DNA of 64,000 nt, taken from the NCBI RefSeq assembly GCF_004342025.1, contig NZ_SLWN01000001.1, forward strand, positions 293,972 to 357,971, given 5' to 3'. This DNA comes from Kribbella steppae. GTDB lineage: Bacteria; Actinomycetota; Actinomycetes; Propionibacteriales; Kribbellaceae. The notes beneath the pieces are model-generated. The model worked only from the letters and a program-made list of their open reading frames with translations, ran no database searches and was not told where the DNA came from. Made by a program: the position numbers and the translations under genes. Below, in pieces: positions 1 through 8,328 of the stretch; positions within the stretch are counted from its first letter, which is position 1; the number at the start of each line of letters is the position of its first letter.

Positions 1-54
1 TCCGCCCGCCGCGCCAGCCGCCTCCGCCGGCCGCCTCCGCCCGCCGCGCCAGCC
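1..54. repeat. 19-bp direct repeat, GC-rich
   Basis: The 19 bases at 1-19 recur exactly at 36-54 (period 35). Nothing codes here as far as can be seen. The element is cut by the window edge, so its full size is unknown. Confidence 0.5.
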
Positions 55-61
55 CAACACC

Positions 62-118
62 TGAGGGGTTAACCCCTCACCTTGTGGGTTGCCCACCGAG
101 ATTCTCAGTGGGCAACCC
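62..118. other. Perfect palindrome plus hairpin (terminator or operator region)
   Basis: TGAGGGGTTAACCCCTCA at 62-79 is a perfect 18-bp palindrome. It is followed by an 11-bp perfect stem (GGGTTGCCCAC at 86-96 with its complement at 108-118) whose 11-base loop can pair further. A third partial copy of the arm (AGGCAACC) lies near 129-136. There is no T-tract. Likely the terminator of a gene outside the window, though the palindrome could also be a protein site. The rest of 119-212 shows nothing recognisable. Confidence 0.45.
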
Positions 119-212
119 CCCAACTGAGTAGGCAACCGGGCTGCGTCGAGGGGGTGCGGGCGCGGCTGTGTGTGGCCTAGGTTCGGGGTTTGTGACGTGA
201 ATATGTCTATTT

Positions 213-238
213 CTTGAATTCAAGTCTTGACGTCAAAG
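213..238 (+). promoter_or_regulatory. Tandem palindromic operator candidate for the sugar transporter
   Basis: CTTGAATTCAAG (213-224, perfect 12-bp palindrome) is followed 13 bases on by CTTGACGTCAA (226-236, perfect core TTGACGTCAA). Two near-identical palindromes in tandem, about 60 bp before the start codon of the binding-protein gene, look like a dimer-of-dimers repressor site. Sugar importers of this class are commonly controlled by ROK- or LacI-family repressors; no regulator gene is adjacent, so the cognate factor is unknown. Confidence 0.45.
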
Positions 239-297
239 CTTCACGCCGCTTGACTTCGGTCAGGCCTACTCGGGCCATCACGTCAAGGAGCCGCCAC

Positions 298-1369
298 ATG
301 TTCGTCTCTCCAACTCGTCTCGTCGGCCTCGGCCTGACCGTCTCGGCCCTCGCCCTGTCCCTGGTGGCTTGCGGGTCGGACGAACCCGCCGCCGGAGGCT
401 CCGGTGAGGCCAAGAAGATCGCGCTCCTGCTGCCCGAGTCGAAGACGACCCGCTACGAGGCGCTCGACCGGCCGCTGTTCACCGAGGCGCTCAAGGCGGC
501 CTGCGCGAACTGCGAGCTGATCTACAGCAACGCCGACCAGGACGCGGCGAAGCAGCAACAGCAGGCCGAGGCGGCTCTCACCCAGGGCGCGAACGTGCTG
601 GTCCTCGACCCGGTCGACGGCAAGGCCGCCGCCGCGGTGGTCGCCTCCGCCAAGGGTCAGAGCGTTCCGGTGGTCGCCTACGACCGGTTCATCGAGAACG
701 CCGACTACTACGTCTCGTTCGAGAACGAGGCGGTCGGCAAGCTGCAGGCGCAGACCCTGGTCGAGGCGTTGCAGGCGGCCGGTAAGACCTCCGGCAACCT
801 GGCCATGATCAACGGCTCGCCGACCGACCCGAACGCGGCCGACTTCAAGAAGGGGCGCGCACAGCGTGCTCGACTCCAGCGGCTTCAAGGTCGCCGCCGA
901 GTTCGACACCCCGGACTGGAGCCCGGACAAGGCGCAGGCCTGGATGGAGGGCCAGCTCAGCGCGATCAAGAACGGCCTGGTCGGTGTGTACGCCGCCAAC
1001 GACGGTACGGCGGGTGGCGCGATCGCAGCCCTCAAGGGTGGTGGCGTGACCCCGCTGCCGCCGGTGACCGGTCAGGACTCCGAGCTGGCCGCGATCCAGC
1101 GGATCGTCGCCGGCGACCAGGCGATGACCATCTACAAGGCGGTCAAGCCGCAGGCCGAGGCGGCCGCCAAGGGCGCGGTGGCGCTCGCGAACGGCGACAA
1201 GCCGGAGTCGACCACCGACAAGAGCGGCGTACCGTCGACGATCCTCGACCCGGTCGCCGTCACCAAGGCCAACATCAAGGACACCGTGGTGAAGGACGAG
1301 CTCTACAAGGTGACTGACATCTGCACCGCCTCGTTCACGGCCGCCTGCACCGCCGCCGGCCTCAGCTGA
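298..1369 (+). pseudogene. Sugar ABC transporter substrate-binding lipoprotein (XylF-like), frameshifted
   Basis: Periplasmic-binding-protein-like sugar receptor of the ribose/xylose class, the first gene of a binding protein - ATPase - permease set. The start at 298 is preceded by AAGGAG (285-290). Residues 1-25 are a lipoprotein signal ending in LVAC, so Cys25 would be lipidated. The reading frame is open to about codon 186, then the protein homology continues in the +1-shifted frame (GFKVAAEFDTPDW and VYAANDGTAGGA follow) to a stop at 1367-1369. Removing one G from the GGGG run at 852-855 restores a 356-aa protein, the usual length for XylF-like proteins. Either a real single-base insertion that inactivates the transporter or an assembly/sequencing error in a homopolymer; the sequence cannot decide. 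Confidence 0.85.
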
Positions 1370-1384
1370 CCCGCCCCCTGGCGT

Positions 1385-1410
1385 TGCCCCCGCAGTGAGG
1401 TGCGGGGGCA
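1385..1410 (+). terminator. Intercistronic stem-loop after the binding-protein gene
   Basis: A perfect 10-bp stem TGCCCCCGCA/TGCGGGGGCA with a 6-base loop lies between the binding-protein and ATPase genes. There is no U-tract. Such hairpins usually cause partial termination or protect the upstream mRNA, so that the binding protein is made in excess over the membrane parts. Confidence 0.6.
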
Positions 1411-1515
1411 GCGCCGGGTCAGCACCATCCCGACGGCCGCGGCGCCGCGTCGCGCTGTCCCCAGCGGCGCATCGCCGGGATCATGGCCTGAAGACAAGCC
1501 CAGGAGGCTGATCGA

Positions 1516-2331
1516 GTGACTGTCACCCCCACACCGGCCCCGGTCGGCACCAGTACGGTGCTGGCCCTACGGGGCATCTCCAAGCGCTTCGGCGCGGTCC
1601 AGGCCCTGAAGAACATCGAGCTGGACGTCCGGGCCGGTGAGGTCCTGGCCCTGGTCGGCGACAACGGCGCCGGCAAGTCGACGCTGGTGAAGACGATCGC
1701 CGGCGTCTACACCGCCGACGACGGCACGATGGTCTTCGACGGCCGGGAGGTGCGGGTCGGCAGTCCGGCCGAGGCGCAACAGCTCGGTATCGCCACGGTC
1801 TTCCAGGACCTGGCGCTGTGCGACAACCTCGACGTGGTCGCGAACCTGTACCTCGGCCGCGAGCTGCGCAAGGGCCGGGTCCTCGACGAGGTCGAGATGG
1901 AGCGCTCGTCCTGGGAACTGCTCCGCCAGCTGTCGGCGAAGATCCCGTCGGTCCGGATCCCGGTGGCCAGCCTGTCCGGCGGCCAGCGGCAGACCGTCGC
2001 GATCGCCCGCTCGCTGCTCGGCCAACCCAAGGTCGTGATGCTGGACGAGCCGACCGCGGCCCTCGGCGTAGCTCAGACCGCCGAGGTCCTCAACCTGGTC
2101 GAGCGGCTGCGCGAGCGGGGTCTCGCGGTGATCCTGATCAGTCACAACATGGCCGATGTGATGGCGGTCGCCGACCGGGTCGCCGTACTCCGTCTGGGCC
2201 GCAACAACGGCGTCTTCGAGGTCAGCGAGACCAAGACGCAGGACATCATCGCCGCCATCACCGGCGCGACGAACAACGCGGTCTCCGAGCGCGCAGCGCG
2301 CCGGACCCGTGAGGAGGGGACCGCATCATGA
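1516..2331 (+). CDS. Sugar ABC transporter ATP-binding protein (single domain)
   Basis: A 271-aa ATPase that would energise the sugar importer. Walker A GDNGAGKS (48-55), signature LSGGQ (153-157), Walker B VVMLDEP (173-179) and the switch His210 are all present. Unlike the fused two-domain RbsA/XylG type it has one nucleotide-binding domain, so it would act as a homodimer. GTG start at 1516 with AGGAGG at 1502-1507. The stop overlaps the permease start as ATGA (2328-2331), implying coupled translation. It remains intact although the upstream receptor gene is frameshifted. Confidence 0.93.
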   Translation: MTVTPTPAPVGTSTVLALRGISKRFGAVQALKNIELDVRAGEVLALVGDNGAGKSTLVKTIAGVYTADDGTMVFDGREVRVGSPAEAQQLGIATVFQDLALCDNLDVVANLYLGRELRKGRVLDEVEMERSSWELLRQLSAKIPSVRIPVASLSGGQRQTVAIARSLLGQPKVVMLDEPTAALGVAQTAEVLNLVERLRERGLAVILISHNMADVMAVADRVAVLRLGRNNGVFEVSETKTQDIIAAITGATNNAVSERAARRTREEGTAS

Positions 2332-3632
2332 CGCTGCACGGATCAGAGATCCGGCCGCAGGACACCCCGGGCCCGGCCGCCGGGAACGGGAACGGCACGC
2401 CGGCCGAGCTGCCGGCCGACCTGCAGGACGAGCGGCTGATCGCCAGCCACGGCATCAGCGGCGCCGTCTCGGCCTTCACCGCCCGGCTCCGCTCCGGCGA
2501 CCTCGGCTCGGTGCCGGTGGTGGTCGGGCTCATCATCATCTGGGCGGTCTTCCAGATCGCGAACAGCTCGTTCCTGTCCAGCCGCAACCTGGTCAACCTC
2601 ACCCTGCAGACCACCTCGGTCGGGGTGATTGCCATCGGCATCGTCCTGGTCCTGCTGCTGGGCGAGATCGACCTGTCGGTCGGTTCGGTCAGCGGGCTGT
2701 CGGCCGCCGTCCTCGGGGTGACGTTCGTCAACCAGGGCTGGCCGCTCGTGCTGTCGCTGCTGACCGGGGTCGCGCTCGGCGTCGTGATCGGACTCTTCTA
2801 CGGCGCCCTCTACACCAGGTTCGGCGTACCGAGTTTCGTGATCACGCTGGCCGGTCTGCTCGGCTTCCTCGGTCTCCAGCTGCTGGTGCTCGGTAAGGAG
2901 GGTTCGCTGAATCTGCCCTTCGACTCCGCGCTCGTCGGGTTCGCCACTCGCAGCTTCCTCTCCCCCGCGTTGGCCTACGGGCTGGTCGCGGCGGTCGTCG
3001 CGGTGTACGTGCTGACCCGGCTGCGCGGCCGCGGTGCCCGGACGGCGGCCGGGTTGTCGGCGGCACCCAACTCGATCATCGCGATCAAGGCCGGCGCGCT
3101 CGCCGTCGTCCTGCTCATCCCGGTGATCGTCCTGAACGGCGACCGCGGTGTGTCATCGATGTTCCTGCTCTTCCTCGGGCTGGTGGTGGCGACCGATTTC
3201 GCCGTACGACGGACGCGCTGGGGCCGCTCGGTCGTCGCGGTCGGCGGCAGTGTGGAGGCCGCCCGGCGGGCCGGTATCAACGTCCGGATGATCTACCTGT
3301 CCGTGTTCGCGGCCTGCTCCACCTTCGCCGCCGTCGGCGGTCTGCTGGCCGCCGCCCGGCTGGTCGCGGTGAACCAGAGCAGCGGCGGCGCCGACACCAA
3401 CCTGAACGCGATCGCCGCCGCGGTCATCGGTGGCACCAGCCTGTTCGGCGGCCGTGGTTCGGCGTACTCCGCCCTCCTCGGCGCCCTGGTGATCATGTCG
3501 ATCTCCAACGGTCTCGCCCTGCTCAGCCTCGACTCCAGCGTCCGCTACATGGTGACCGCCGGCGTCCTGCTGATCGCCGTCACCATCGACTCCCTCAGCC
3601 GCCGCAGCCGCCAGGCGCACGGCCGCGCCTAG
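2328..3632 (+). CDS. Sugar ABC transporter permease (XylH-like)
   Basis: A 434-aa membrane protein of the branched-chain/ribose-type permease family (BPD_transp_2). After a Pro/Gly-rich cytoplasmic stretch of about 60 residues come roughly ten to twelve hydrophobic segments. The family motif GEIDLSVGSVSGLSA sits near residue 110. The length and a central hydrophilic insertion (about 225-245) resemble XylH/ChvE-linked permeases rather than the shorter RbsC. Third gene of the sugar operon, translationally coupled to the ATPase gene. Confidence 0.92.
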   Translation: MTLHGSEIRPQDTPGPAAGNGNGTPAELPADLQDERLIASHGISGAVSAFTARLRSGDLGSVPVVVGLIIIWAVFQIANSSFLSSRNLVNLTLQTTSVGVIAIGIVLVLLLGEIDLSVGSVSGLSAAVLGVTFVNQGWPLVLSLLTGVALGVVIGLFYGALYTRFGVPSFVITLAGLLGFLGLQLLVLGKEGSLNLPFDSALVGFATRSFLSPALAYGLVAAVVAVYVLTRLRGRGARTAAGLSAAPNSIIAIKAGALAVVLLIPVIVLNGDRGVSSMFLLFLGLVVATDFAVRRTRWGRSVVAVGGSVEAARRAGINVRMIYLSVFAACSTFAAVGGLLAAARLVAVNQSSGGADTNLNAIAAAVIGGTSLFGGRGSAYSALLGALVIMSISNGLALLSLDSSVRYMVTAGVLLIAVTIDSLSRRSRQAHGRA

Positions 3633-3635
3633 AGC

Positions 3636-3685
3636 ACGGTGGGCTCTCTCTTCTGACCCTGACCAGGCGGGAGCCCACCGTTTCC
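3636..3685 (+). terminator. Rho-independent-like terminator of the sugar operon
   Basis: An 11-bp perfect stem (ACGGTGGGCTC at 3636-3646 with its complement at 3671-3681) is followed by TTTCC just after the permease stop. The loop is 24 bases. Confidence 0.75.
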
Positions 3686-3721
3686 AATCCGGCAGCCTGA
3701 TCTGGTGGCAGGATGTGCCGC

Positions 3722-4936
3722 ATGACGTCCCGAAAGCCCATCAGGGCGGAGCAAACCAGTGAGGACCAGACGGTCACGCCGCTGGAGTTGTTCTTCGACC
3801 TGGTGTTCGTGTTCGCACTGACTCAGATCACCGCGCTGATGGCGCACGACCTCAGCTGGCACGGCGTACTGCGCGGAGTCCTGCTGACCGGATTGCTGTG
3901 GTGGAGCTGGATCGGCTTCTCCTGGTTGTGCAACCTGGTCAAGGCCGACGAAGGGTCGGTCCGCGGTGTCCTCCTGCTGGCGATGGCTGCGATGTTCATG
4001 ATCGCGCTCGCCATCCCGGAGGCGTTCCACGATCTGCCCGGCGGCCTGTCCGGCCCGGTCGTGATCGCCTGCGCGTACTTCGCCTTCCGCACCTTGCACC
4101 TGGTGCTGTTCTGGTTGATCGCCGACGGTGACGCGGTGCTGCGCCGTACCCTGATCCGGTTCGCGCCGTCGATGCTGGGCGCGACCGCTCTGCTGCTGAT
4201 CGCCTCGCAGCACCACGGCAGCACCCAGACCATGCTGTGGGCCGCAGCTCTGCTGGTCGACTACGGCGGCACCTACCTGATCGACGCGCGGGGCTGGCGA
4301 TTCCGGTCGGCCGCGCACTTCGCCGAGCGGCACGCGCTGATCGTCATCATCGCGCTCGGCGAGTCGATCGTGGCGATCGGTGTCGGCGTCACCGACCTGC
4401 CGATCTCCTGGCCGATCATCATCGCGTCGCTGCTCGGTCTGGGGGTCTCGGCCGCGCTCTGGTGGATCTACTTCGACGCCACCGTGCACTACGGCGAACA
4501 CGCCTTGGCCGCGGAACCGGCGGAGACCCGGGCAAAGCTGGCCCGCGACGCGTACACGTTCTGGCACTTCCCGATGATGGTCGGCGTCGTCCTGCTGGCG
4601 CTGGGATTGAAGAAGGTGCTCGAGTACGTCGGTGACACCGAGCACCATCACCTCGACGACCCGCTCAAGGGCGTCGGCCTGTTCGCACTCTTCGGCGGCG
4701 TGGCGGTCTACCTGCTCGGCCACGTCGGCTTCAAGTGGCGGACGATGCACAAGGTGGGTGTTTCGCGACTGATCACGGCCGCGCTTGCGCTGATCGCCGT
4801 ACCGCTGGTGGCGAAGGTGCCGGCGTTGGGGCAGCTCGGCGTACTGGCCGCTCTGCTGGCCGGGCTGGTGGCGTTCGAGTCGGTCCGGTTCGCGCAGGAA
4901 CGCGATCAGCTCAAACACGGCGAACAGCACGCATGA
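3722..4936 (+). CDS. Low-temperature-requirement A (LtrA) family membrane protein
   Basis: About 404 aa with many hydrophobic helices, opening with the family's hallmark TPLELFFDLVFVFALTQ about 20 residues in. LtrA proteins were named from a cold-growth locus of Listeria; the biochemical role is not established. I prefer the ATG at 3722 (AGGA eight bases upstream); an ATG at 3713 is possible. A second LtrA paralogue lies at 36.5-37.6 kb in this window. It stands alone between two terminators, so it is probably monocistronic. Confidence 0.88.
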   Translation: MTSRKPIRAEQTSEDQTVTPLELFFDLVFVFALTQITALMAHDLSWHGVLRGVLLTGLLWWSWIGFSWLCNLVKADEGSVRGVLLLAMAAMFMIALAIPEAFHDLPGGLSGPVVIACAYFAFRTLHLVLFWLIADGDAVLRRTLIRFAPSMLGATALLLIASQHHGSTQTMLWAAALLVDYGGTYLIDARGWRFRSAAHFAERHALIVIIALGESIVAIGVGVTDLPISWPIIIASLLGLGVSAALWWIYFDATVHYGEHALAAEPAETRAKLARDAYTFWHFPMMVGVVLLALGLKKVLEYVGDTEHHHLDDPLKGVGLFALFGGVAVYLLGHVGFKWRTMHKVGVSRLITAALALIAVPLVAKVPALGQLGVLAALLAGLVAFESVRFAQERDQLKHGEQHA

Positions 4937-4937
4937 G

Positions 4938-4963
4938 AAAAGCCCCCGACGAGCGGGGGCTTG
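4938..4963. terminator. Bidirectional terminator
   Basis: AAAAGCCCCCG / CGGGGGCTT (4939-4948 and 4954-4962) forms a tight hairpin between convergent genes. An A-run precedes it, which gives a U-run for the minus-strand transcript. Confidence 0.8.
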
Positions 4964-4979
4964 CTCAACAGCAGGTGCC

Positions 4980-6056
4980 TCAGGCGGTGGCGGCGGTCAG
5001 GTCGACCTTGGGCTCCGCGAAGTGGCAGGCGGCGGCGTGGCCGGAGCCCGACTGCGGCTTGGCCTCGAGCGGCGGCTCGTGCGTCACGCAGATGTCCTCG
5101 GCCTTCCAGCAGCGGGTCCGGAACCGGCAACCGCTCGGCGGGTCGATCGGCGAGGGTACGTCGCCGACCAGCCGGATCCGCTCCTTCGGCGGGACACCGC
5201 GGATGGTGCCCAGGTCGGGAGCGGCGGACAGCAGCGCCTGCGTGTACGGGTGCTGCGGAGCGCCGTAGATCTGGTCCCGCGCGCCCTGCTCGACGATCTT
5301 GCCCAGGTACATCACCGCGACCCGGTCACAGAAGTGCCGGACCACGCCCAGGTCGTGGGCGATGAAGACGAACGCGATGCCGAGGTCGCGGCGCAGGTCC
5401 TCCAGCAGGTTCATCACCTGGGCCTGGATGGACACGTCCAACGCGGACACCGGCTCGTCGGCGATGATCACCTCGGGCTCGACCGCGAGCGCCCGGGCGA
5501 TGCCGATGCGCTGCCGCTGGCCGCCGGAGAACTCGCTCGGGTACCGGTTGTGGTGCTCTGGGTTCAGGCCGACCCGCTCCAGCAGCTCCTGGACCCGGTC
5601 GAGCTCCTTGCCCTTCTTGACCAGGTTGTGCACCCGCAACGGCGTACTGATGATGTTGCTGACCGTCTGCCGCGGGTTCAGCGAGCTGTACGGGTCCTGG
5701 AAGACGATCTGCAGCTCCCGGCGGAACGGGCGCAGTTCCCGCTCCTTCAGCCGCGCGATGTCGGTGCCCTTGAAAATGATCTGCCCCGCGGTCGGGGTCA
5801 GCAGCCGGGTGATCATCCGGCCGGTGGTCGACTTGCCGCAGCCGGACTCGCCGACCAGCCCCAGGCTCTCGCCGGCGTTCAGGTCGAAGCTGACCCCGTC
5901 GACGGCCTGGACGACCTTCTTGGTCCGGCCCAGACCGGCCGCTTCCTTGATCGGGAAGTGCATCTGCAGATCGCGGACCTGCAGCAGCGGGGTCCCGGAA
6001 TCGGGCGCCGAGCTCGCCCCGGGAACGCTGTCGATCTTGCGCACAGTCTTGCTCAT
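4980..6056 (-). CDS. Oligopeptide/dipeptide ABC transporter ATP-binding protein (DppF/OppF type)
   Basis: A 358-aa ATPase, last gene of a five-gene importer operon. Walker A GESGCGKS (69-76), signature FSGGQ (176-180), Walker B VIIADEP (196-202). The C-terminal Cys-containing extension (GCRFRTRCW) is typical of the Opp/Dpp ATPase family. It pairs with the DppD-type ATPase just upstream, as these importers use a heterodimeric motor. Substrate cannot be read from the ATPase: members of the family carry peptides, nickel or oligosaccharides. Confidence 0.93.
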   Translation of the reverse strand: MSKTVRKIDSVPGASSAPDSGTPLLQVRDLQMHFPIKEAAGLGRTKKVVQAVDGVSFDLNAGESLGLVGESGCGKSTTGRMITRLLTPTAGQIIFKGTDIARLKERELRPFRRELQIVFQDPYSSLNPRQTVSNIISTPLRVHNLVKKGKELDRVQELLERVGLNPEHHNRYPSEFSGGQRQRIGIARALAVEPEVIIADEPVSALDVSIQAQVMNLLEDLRRDLGIAFVFIAHDLGVVRHFCDRVAVMYLGKIVEQGARDQIYGAPQHPYTQALLSAAPDLGTIRGVPPKERIRLVGDVPSPIDPPSGCRFRTRCWKAEDICVTHEPPLEAKPQSGSGHAAACHFAEPKVDLTAATA

Positions 6057-6074
6057 CTCTCTCCTCAGCCCCTG

Positions 6075-7241
6075 TCAGCCCAGTCTCGGCGCGACCTCGG
6101 CCTCGTAGATCGAGGCCTTGTCGTGCAGGTGACAACGGGACGTGTGGGCACCGGCACCGTCGACCGGCAGCAGCTCCGGCAGATCAGTTGTGCAGCGCTC
6201 GCCCTTCACCCGGTCCGTGTACGGACAGCGCGGGTTGAAGGAGCAGCCGGTGGGCAGGTTCAGCAGGCTCGGCGGCAGGCCCTTGATCGGCCGCAGCTTC
6301 TCGGTCGCGGCCGAGACGGTCGGAATCGACTCGAGCAGACCCCAGGTATACGGCATCCGCGGCCGGGCCAGCACGTCCTCGGCGGTGCCGTACTCGACGC
6401 AGCGACCGGCGTACATCACCAGGACGTCGTCGGCCATCTCGGCGACCACACCGAGGTCGTGCGTGATCAGCACGATCGCGGAGCCGAACTCCTTCTGCAG
6501 GTTGTTCAGCAGGTCCAGGATCTGTGCCTGGACGGTCACGTCGAGCGCGGTGGTCGGCTCGTCGGCGATGACCAGCTTCGGGTCGTTGACCAGGCCCATC
6601 GCGATCATCGCGCGCTGCCGCATACCGCCGGAGAACTCGTGCGGGTACTGCGAGAAGCGGCGCTGCGGGTTCGGGATGCCGACCAGGTCGAGCATCTCCA
6701 GCGCACGCTTCTTGGCGGCGTCCTTGGACACCTTGTTGTGCACCCGGTACGCCTCGGTGATCTGGTTGCCGACCGTGTACAGCGGGTGCAACGAGGACTG
6801 CGGGTCCTGGAACACCATCGCCACCGCGTCGCCGCGGACCTTCATCAGCTCGTTCTCCGGCAGGCCGACGATCTCGTCGCCGCCGAGCCGGATCGAGCCG
6901 GTGATCCTGGTCCGCTTGCGGTCGTGCAGGCCCATCACGGCCATGCTGGAGACCGACTTGCCGGAGCCGGACTCACCGACGATCGCCAGCGTGCGGCCGA
7001 GCGGGACCGAGTAGCTCAGCCCGTTCACCGCGCTGACCACGCCGTCCGCGGTCGGGAACTTGACGGTCAGGTCCTCGACCACCAGGTACGGCGTCTCGCC
7101 GCTGGGGTTGATCAAACCCTGCCGGCGCTCGCGGGTGGCGATCGCCGGGCCTCGCTTGGCCTCGGCCGCCGGCGTCTCCGGCTGGCCGGCTGCGCTCTCG
7201 ACCATGGTGTCCTTCCGGTCCTCAGGGGCGGGTGTGCTCAC
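6075..7241 (-). CDS. Oligopeptide/dipeptide ABC transporter ATP-binding protein (DppD/OppD type)
   Basis: A 388-aa ATPase with Walker A GESGSGKS (89-96), FSGGMRQRAMIAM signature and VIADEPTTALD Walker B, plus the C-terminal GCSFNPRCP motif. The GTG start overlaps the stop of the upstream permease gene (GTGA, 7238-7241), so translation is likely coupled. The first ~50 residues are a poorly conserved extension; an internal ATG at 7205 is a possible alternative start. Confidence 0.92.
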   Translation of the reverse strand: MSTPAPEDRKDTMVESAAGQPETPAAEAKRGPAIATRERRQGLINPSGETPYLVVEDLTVKFPTADGVVSAVNGLSYSVPLGRTLAIVGESGSGKSVSSMAVMGLHDRKRTRITGSIRLGGDEIVGLPENELMKVRGDAVAMVFQDPQSSLHPLYTVGNQITEAYRVHNKVSKDAAKKRALEMLDLVGIPNPQRRFSQYPHEFSGGMRQRAMIAMGLVNDPKLVIADEPTTALDVTVQAQILDLLNNLQKEFGSAIVLITHDLGVVAEMADDVLVMYAGRCVEYGTAEDVLARPRMPYTWGLLESIPTVSAATEKLRPIKGLPPSLLNLPTGCSFNPRCPYTDRVKGERCTTDLPELLPVDGAGAHTSRCHLHDKASIYEAEVAPRLG

Positions 7242-8230
7242 GAAAGCCTCACCCGCGGGTCGATCAGGCTGTAACCGATGTCCACCAGGAAGTTCATCAC
7301 AACGATCATCACCGATGCGACAAGCACTGTGCCCATGATGACCGGCAGGTCATAGCTGTTCAAGCTGTCAAGGACCAGCACGCCGAGGCCCGGCAGGTCG
7401 AAGATCCGCTCGGTGAAGATCGCGCCGGCCAGGCTGGCGGCGACGTCCAGACCGAAGATCGTGACGACCGGGATCAGGCCCGAGCGCAGCGCGTGCTTGT
7501 AGGTGACCTTCCGGTCCGACAGGCCCTTGGCCCGGGCGGTCCGGATGAAGTCCTCGCTCAGCGTCTCGACCATGGAGCCACGGGAGTAGCGAGCGTAGGA
7601 AACACAACTGTAGATGCCGAGCACCAGCCAGGGTGTCAACAGACCCGCGAACCACTTCCCGATGTTCTCCGACGGCGGCGTCCAGGACCCGCGCGGGAGG
7701 ATCGGGTAGAGGATGGTCAGGTAGAGCGAAATCATCAGGGCGACGATGTAGTACGGCACCGAACTGAGCACCAGGGTGCTGGTCATCAGGCCCCGGTCGC
7801 CCACCGTGCCGCGTCTCTTCGCGGCCATCGAGCCGACGAAGACACCGACGGTGAGGACGATGACGGCGTACCCCATCACGAGCGACAGCGTCACCGGGAA
7901 CCGCGCGGAGAGCATCTCGAGCACGGGGCGGTCGTTCTTGAACGAGTAGCCCAGGCAGGGTGCGTCACAGTGCCTGACGACACCGGACGTGGTGAAGTCG
8001 CGGCCGGCGAAGATGCCCGCGGTGTACTCCGCGAATTGCTGCGCCTTCGGCTGGTCCAGATGCAGGTTTGCCTTGATCTCGTTGTATCGCTGCTCGGTGC
8101 AGTTCCGCTCACCACAGATCGCACCGGCCGGGTCGGTCGGCGCGATGAAGAAGAGCGCGAAGGTCGCGGCGAGCGTGACCAATATGACACTGAGCGCGCT
8201 GACCAGCCGGCGCGCCACGAAATAGATCAC
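7238..8230 (-). CDS. Oligopeptide ABC transporter permease (DppB/OppB type)
   Basis: A 330-aa inner-membrane permease with about six helices and the cytoplasmic EAA loop (EDFIRTARAKGLSDRKV) that docks on the ATPases. GTG start at 8230 with GAGGAGA eight bases upstream. A large extracytoplasmic loop follows helix 1 and contains four Cys (CGERNC and CDAPC patterns), which is usual for actinobacterial members. Confidence 0.92.
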   Translation of the reverse strand: MIYFVARRLVSALSVILVTLAATFALFFIAPTDPAGAICGERNCTEQRYNEIKANLHLDQPKAQQFAEYTAGIFAGRDFTTSGVVRHCDAPCLGYSFKNDRPVLEMLSARFPVTLSLVMGYAVIVLTVGVFVGSMAAKRRGTVGDRGLMTSTLVLSSVPYYIVALMISLYLTILYPILPRGSWTPPSENIGKWFAGLLTPWLVLGIYSCVSYARYSRGSMVETLSEDFIRTARAKGLSDRKVTYKHALRSGLIPVVTIFGLDVAASLAGAIFTERIFDLPGLGVLVLDSLNSYDLPVIMGTVLVASVMIVVMNFLVDIGYSLIDPRVRLS

Positions 8231-8252
8231 GGGGTTTGTCTCCTCACCGATC

Positions 8253-8286
8253 GGAGTGGTGCCCGGACGAATCCGGGCACCACTCC
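8253..8286 (-). terminator. Intercistronic stem-loop after the binding-protein gene
   Basis: A perfect 14-bp stem (GGAGTGGTGCCCGG with its complement, loop ACGAAT) separates the binding-protein gene from the downstream permease gene. It has no U-tract and probably sets the ratio of receptor to membrane subunits. Confidence 0.7.
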
Positions 8287-8328
8287 ACCGTTCAGATCAG
8301 ATCTACTACCTCAGGTGCGAGGAGGAGA

